The notes under the pieces were generated by a model, which had not been told where the DNA came from, did not search any database, and saw only the letters and a list, made by a program, of their open reading frames with translations. The translations under genes were made by a program, and so were the position numbers. A DNA stretch of 34,299 nt from Candidatus Omnitrophus fodinae SCGC AAA011-A17 (GTDB taxonomy: Bacteria; Omnitrophota; Omnitrophia; Omnitrophales; Omnitrophaceae), in contig ASOC01000007.1 in the NCBI GenBank assembly GCA_000405945.1, positions 1-34,299 on the forward strand. Direction: 5' to 3'. This document shows, piece by piece, positions 31,858-34,299 of this stretch (its first letter is position 1; the number at the start of each line of letters is the position of its first letter).

Positions 31858-33479
31858 GAATAAGCGTAGTGACCCCATTCCTTTTGTTTCGAACCGAGGC
31901 CGGGATCCCTTGATTCCGGCACGCTCGCGGGAGCGTGAAGCTCCGGTCTTCGCAGCAGTTTTGCGAGGTCGTCAAAGGGTTTGCGGAACTGATATTTCAG
32001 GGTTCCGTCGCCGAGCCGGGCCTCGGTGAGAATCACTTTAAGAAGTTCTCCCTTGAGGATTTTTTCTTCGTAGGAATCGCCTTTTAATGCCTTCCAGTAA
32101 GCGTTTATCTTCTGGGCGTATTTCAGGAAGAGAACGCCCCGGTCATAATAGCTTTTGTCCGCATGATCCAAGGCCGCCAGCCTGTGGTTGATTTCATCCA
32201 GCTCCAACTGCCATTCCGAATGCATTTTCTGATAGAAGTCGCTGTCAATGAGCCCGTCCACCTGGTCCAGATAAAGCTTGTGCAGACGGCGCTCATACGT
32301 TTTCTTTTGCTGAAGATTGTTTTCCTTCTCTCCCGTCACGGTTTCCTGATGATCTTGAGCGCTCTTTTTGAGACCACTCCGGATTAATTCAGAAGCCTCT
32401 TTATCCACATGCAGGTCCTGAACAATGCCGTCCAGAATCGTCTCCAACTCCGCTTCGGTGTAATACTGTTTTTTTGCTTTGCATTTGTCGTAATAATCCG
32501 TGCAGTGATAGAAAATATATTTTCGTCCCGAAGGTTTTTGTTTACGCTCGCCCGTAATCGCACAGCCACAGCTGCCGCATTTCAGGAACCCGCGATAGGC
32601 CAGCAAAACGCCCCTGTGTCCCGATAAACCATTTGCCTTTTTCTTCATCACCTCCTGCGCCTTGTCGAAGATCGGACGCTCAATGATGGCGGGATGATGG
32701 CCTTTGTAAAGTTTCCCGCCCCAGAGAAAATAGCCATAATAAAACGGGTCTTTCAGGAGCTTTTCGATGCGGGACTGGTGAATCGGCTTGCCGATACGCG
32801 AGCGAACGCCGTGCTTATGCAGTAACGCCGCAAGATCGCTGTAGGAATAACGACCGGTGGCATACAAATTAAAAACTTCGCGCACAAGCGGAACGGCATT
32901 CGAATCAGCCGCGACGATCCTTCTTTTTGTATCCTTGGGGTCACTGATATTTTTATATCCAAAGGGGGCCAGCCCCGGGTAATATCCGCTCTCCGCCTTT
33001 TGGGTCAGCCCCTTCTTTGTTTCCTCCGACAAATTATCGATGAAATGCTTGGCCATGACAGCCCGGATGCCGAACATGAATTTCTCGTTCGAGCGCGCAT
33101 CCTTGTGAATCTCGGCGTTTTCCTTCACAAGAACGATATGCATGTCCTGCTTGTTCATCAAATCTTCAAGCGTGGCAATATCGCGGAAATTTCTGGAAAG
33201 GCGGTCGGTCTTTTCAACTAAAAGATACTTGATCGAAGGATTCTCTTTGAGGTAGAGAAGCATCTCGTTGAAGGCCTTGCGCCCGGATTCCTTGGCCGTC
33301 TCTTCATCCTTGAACTCATAGACGATCTTGTAATTCTTTTGCCGGGCATGCTCCCGCAGGAGCTTGGCTTGGGCATCCAGGGAATACCCGCTTTCTGCCT
33401 GTTCCTTGCTTGAAACACGGATATAGAGCACCGCGCTCTGCAAAGAAACCGTCTGCGCCGTCTTTTCTTTTGTCCGCAT
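31512..33479 (-). CDS. Large serine recombinase of module 2, with out-of-frame tail
   Basis: A 655-codon frame. The resolvase domain begins VLYIRVSSKEQAESGYSL, with Ser23 the likely catalytic residue, and continues to EKTDRLSRNFRDI. A recombinase domain (GLAPFGYKN ... KLLKDPFYYGYFLWGG) follows. A zinc ribbon (CGSCGCAITGERKQ ... YHCTDYYDKC) and a coiled coil (ETVTGEKENNLQQKKTYERRLHKL onward) complete it. Family-like sequence ends near YQFRKPFDDLA. The last roughly 120 residues are Ser/Arg-rich and lie over the next gene in another frame, so the natural stop appears to be lost. AAAGGAGG precedes the ATG. It should cut and rejoin att sites of the element. Confidence 0.88.
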   Translation of the reverse strand: MRTKEKTAQTVSLQSAVLYIRVSSKEQAESGYSLDAQAKLLREHARQKNYKIVYEFKDEETAKESGRKAFNEMLLYLKENPSIKYLLVEKTDRLSRNFRDIATLEDLMNKQDMHIVLVKENAEIHKDARSNEKFMFGIRAVMAKHFIDNLSEETKKGLTQKAESGYYPGLAPFGYKNISDPKDTKRRIVAADSNAVPLVREVFNLYATGRYSYSDLAALLHKHGVRSRIGKPIHQSRIEKLLKDPFYYGYFLWGGKLYKGHHPAIIERPIFDKAQEVMKKKANGLSGHRGVLLAYRGFLKCGSCGCAITGERKQKPSGRKYIFYHCTDYYDKCKAKKQYYTEAELETILDGIVQDLHVDKEASELIRSGLKKSAQDHQETVTGEKENNLQQKKTYERRLHKLYLDQVDGLIDSDFYQKMHSEWQLELDEINHRLAALDHADKSYYDRGVLFLKYAQKINAYWKALKGDSYEEKILKGELLKVILTEARLGDGTLKYQFRKPFDDLAKLLRRPELHAPASVPESRDPGLGSKQKEWGHYAYSWRTKTPVMHSIAFLFTNRHFIASFSTGVDKLSSARNRTISRMPDLLARESGNSTKLTFSALRTSRLKRPPITASFRNRPASKASAVFLKSRGRTGPTLPKSSRLSISLPRFRSF

Positions 33480-33515
33480 AGGTCGCCTCCTTTCGCGCCC
33501 ACATTATACTTAAAA

Positions 33516-33710
33516 CTATTTTTCAGAGGGCTTTTTCTGCCTGCGCTTTTGCCTCAAATAGCGGTCCATGCGCTCCATCACATCCACAAAGGCGGACAGA
33601 TTGGCATTAATCTCGTAGACCTCACCAAGACTGATCTCACGTCCATATCGCTTGCTCCATCCCGCAATCAAATATTCATCCGTTTCCTTTGGTTTTTCGG
33701 TTTTATGCAA
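33516..33710 (-). CDS. Small hypothetical protein before recombinase 2
   Basis: A 64-residue protein with a TTG start at 33710, chosen for the strong ribosome site AAGGAGGT about nine bases upstream. No ATG or GTG stands at suitable distance. The sequence is charged (DEYLIAGWSKRYGREISLGEVYEINANL, in two parts) with a very basic end (RQKRRQKKPSEK). It is 36 bases upstream of the recombinase in the same direction. This is the position of excisionase or accessory proteins in such elements. I recognise no family. Confidence 0.6.
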   Translation of the reverse strand: MHKTEKPKETDEYLIAGWSKRYGREISLGEVYEINANLSAFVDVMERMDRYLRQKRRQKKPSEK

Positions 33711-33745
33711 ACCGTGACACCTCCTTGTGTAGCGATTACGGAAAA

Positions 33746-33772
33746 GATTCCGAACTCACTGTGTTCGAAATC
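33746..33772 (-). repeat. Inverted repeat before the small ORF
   Basis: GATTCCGAAC (33746-33755) pairs with GTTCGAAATC (33763-33772) with a single mismatch around seven bases. It may be an operator or an att-related site; nothing decides between these. Confidence 0.5.
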
Positions 33773-33785
33773 TCTCTCCGTTCCT

Positions 33786-33807
33786 GCCGGTTAGCACGCT
33801 AACCGGC
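33786..33807 (-). terminator. Perfect hairpin over the stop of the small membrane protein gene
   Basis: GCCGGTTAG (33786-33794) pairs with CTAACCGGC (33799-33807): nine perfect pairs around four bases. The stop codon of the gene 33791-34063 is inside it. No T-run follows on the leftward strand, so termination is only possible, not clear. Confidence 0.45.
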
Positions 33808-34063
33808 TTACAGTCCGGGATAACTGACTGACAAGATCTGTCACGAAGCGGTTCCGCTCCCGGATAACGCTGTAGTCGTCCCGCTCCTTCTCAACAAGCA
33901 CTGCAGGCCGTGGAACATAGGCTGGCTCCGTAGCCCTTTGTAGGCCATCCGCGTCCTGGTCAAGTGCCGAAAGGGTGGTAAATGCCACGAAAAGCATCAC
34001 ACCGAGTCCCACTCCTGCCCTAAACCATGCTGCGAATTGCCTCAAAACTCCGTTCAAAATCAT
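33791..34063 (-). CDS. Small single-helix membrane protein, unknown
   Basis: A 90-residue protein counted from the ATG at 34063, whose ribosome site GGAGGAGATC is close to that of recombinase 1. An in-frame start at 34090 adds nine residues. One membrane helix (about residues 15-35, AGVGLGVMLFVAFTTLSAL) is followed by a mostly charged, possibly helical part (VLVEKERDDYSVIRERNRFVTDLV). I recognise no family. It lies between the edge repeats and module 2. Confidence 0.55.
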   Translation of the reverse strand: MILNGVLRQFAAWFRAGVGLGVMLFVAFTTLSALDQDADGLQRATEPAYVPRPAVLVEKERDDYSVIRERNRFVTDLVSQLSRTVSRLAC

Positions 34064-34082
34064 CTGATCTCCTCCATTTGGC

Positions 34083-34124
34083 TTTAGCACCGTGATAGTC
34101 CCAGGTTTTGGACTGGGCTTTTGA
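34083..34124 (+). repeat. Direct repeat, copy 1
   Basis: A 42-base unit starting TTTAGCACCG and ending CTGGGCTTTTGA, with an internal CCCAG/CTGGG hairpin. It matches the unit at the window's right end with only four base differences and one extra T. It is followed by a T-run. Confidence 0.8.
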
Positions 34125-34258
34125 TTTTTTTGTATGTTCTCTCATGGGAGATGGGTTTACGACATGGGTGTTCACAGAAACTGGACGTTTCTAGCTTGAA
34201 AATATCTTTTTCAGCCTATGTCCTTGCATATTTCCCGCGTCTTTCCCCTTCTTTCGAC

Positions 34259-34299
34259 TTTAGCGCCGCAATAGCCCCAGGTTTTGGACTGGGCTTTGA
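34259..34299 (+). repeat. Direct repeat, copy 2 (reaches the window edge)
   Basis: A 41-base unit starting TTTAGCGCCG and ending CTGGGCTTTGA, in the same orientation as copy 1 and 176 bases further right. More copies may lie beyond the window. Confidence 0.8.

Larger units (their letters stand above)
30306..34299 (-). mobile_element. Module 2: recombinase with XRE/ImmA control genes
   Basis: All genes run leftward and are of mobile-element type: a small membrane protein, a small ORF, a large serine recombinase, a ParB/KorB-HTH-like ORF, an XRE repressor and an ImmA protease. Boundaries are not visible. The left limit is set at the end of the ImmA gene and the right limit is the window edge. 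It may be a separate element or the other half of the island that starts at tRNA-His. Confidence 0.5.

Overview
The window is from a Gram-negative (diderm), oxygen-respiring bacterium. The evidence is two outer-membrane porins, a TolC/RND efflux pair, an aa3-type cytochrome c oxidase, and Shine-Dalgarno/sigma70-like signals throughout. I cannot fix the phylum. The mixture (ThiH-like radical SAM enzyme, CmoA, Bbp2-type porin, DUF2318-type iron module) would fit a deep-branching candidate phylum such as Omnitrophota, but that is a weak inference. Positions 1-17186 look like chromosomal backbone. Positions 17187-34299 look like accessory DNA, with two large serine recombinases, mobilisation-type genes and a metal-handling cargo between them.

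Backbone, left part (1-9850): thiH-like gene, an MscS-family ORF with two internal deletions, a small lipoprotein, cmoA and an isoprenylcysteine-methyltransferase-like membrane enzyme. These are followed by a tight oxidase operon, coxB-coxA-coxC-coxD, two tiny membrane-protein genes and a DoxX-family gene, with a recognisable promoter at 3492-3520. CoxA has all haem, CuB and D-channel residues I can locate, but lacks the K-channel lysine. A chain of four or five hairpins precedes tRNA-Arg(TCT). A Bbp2-type beta-barrel porin and a strong terminator follow.

Backbone, right part (9850-17186): dcd and pepA run rightward. A marR-tolC-RND efflux operon runs leftward, with 4-base start/stop overlaps, a clear promoter and a double-palindrome operator. 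No periplasmic adaptor gene is present. tRNA-His(GTG) closes the region.

Island, module 1 (17179-21423, leftward): a sigma-region-4-like regulator, a 545-base leader packed with fold-back and pseudoknot-capable repeats, a replication-relaxation-family gene, a small ORF and a large serine recombinase. The recombinase stop codon lies inside the tRNA-His gene, as expected if the element inserted there.

Island, cargo (21746-30184, rightward): a His-rich DUF2231 membrane protein, a secreted heavy-metal-binding protein, a small periplasmic protein, a DtxR-family metalloregulator with matching palindromes before itself and before the next gene, an OprB-type porin broken by a one-base frameshift, and an FTR1-DUF2318-YHS fusion permease with two FtsX/MacB-type permeases and an ABC ATPase. 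This last set resembles the FTR1/P19-type iron uptake loci but lacks P19. Outer-membrane entry, inner-membrane uptake and metal-dependent control thus sit side by side.

Island, module 2 (30306-34299, leftward): small ORFs, a second large serine recombinase whose reading frame runs on through the next gene, a KorB/ParB-HTH-like gene, and an XRE repressor/ImmA-type protease pair with an operator inside its promoter. Near-identical 41-42-base repeats sit at the right edge of the window.
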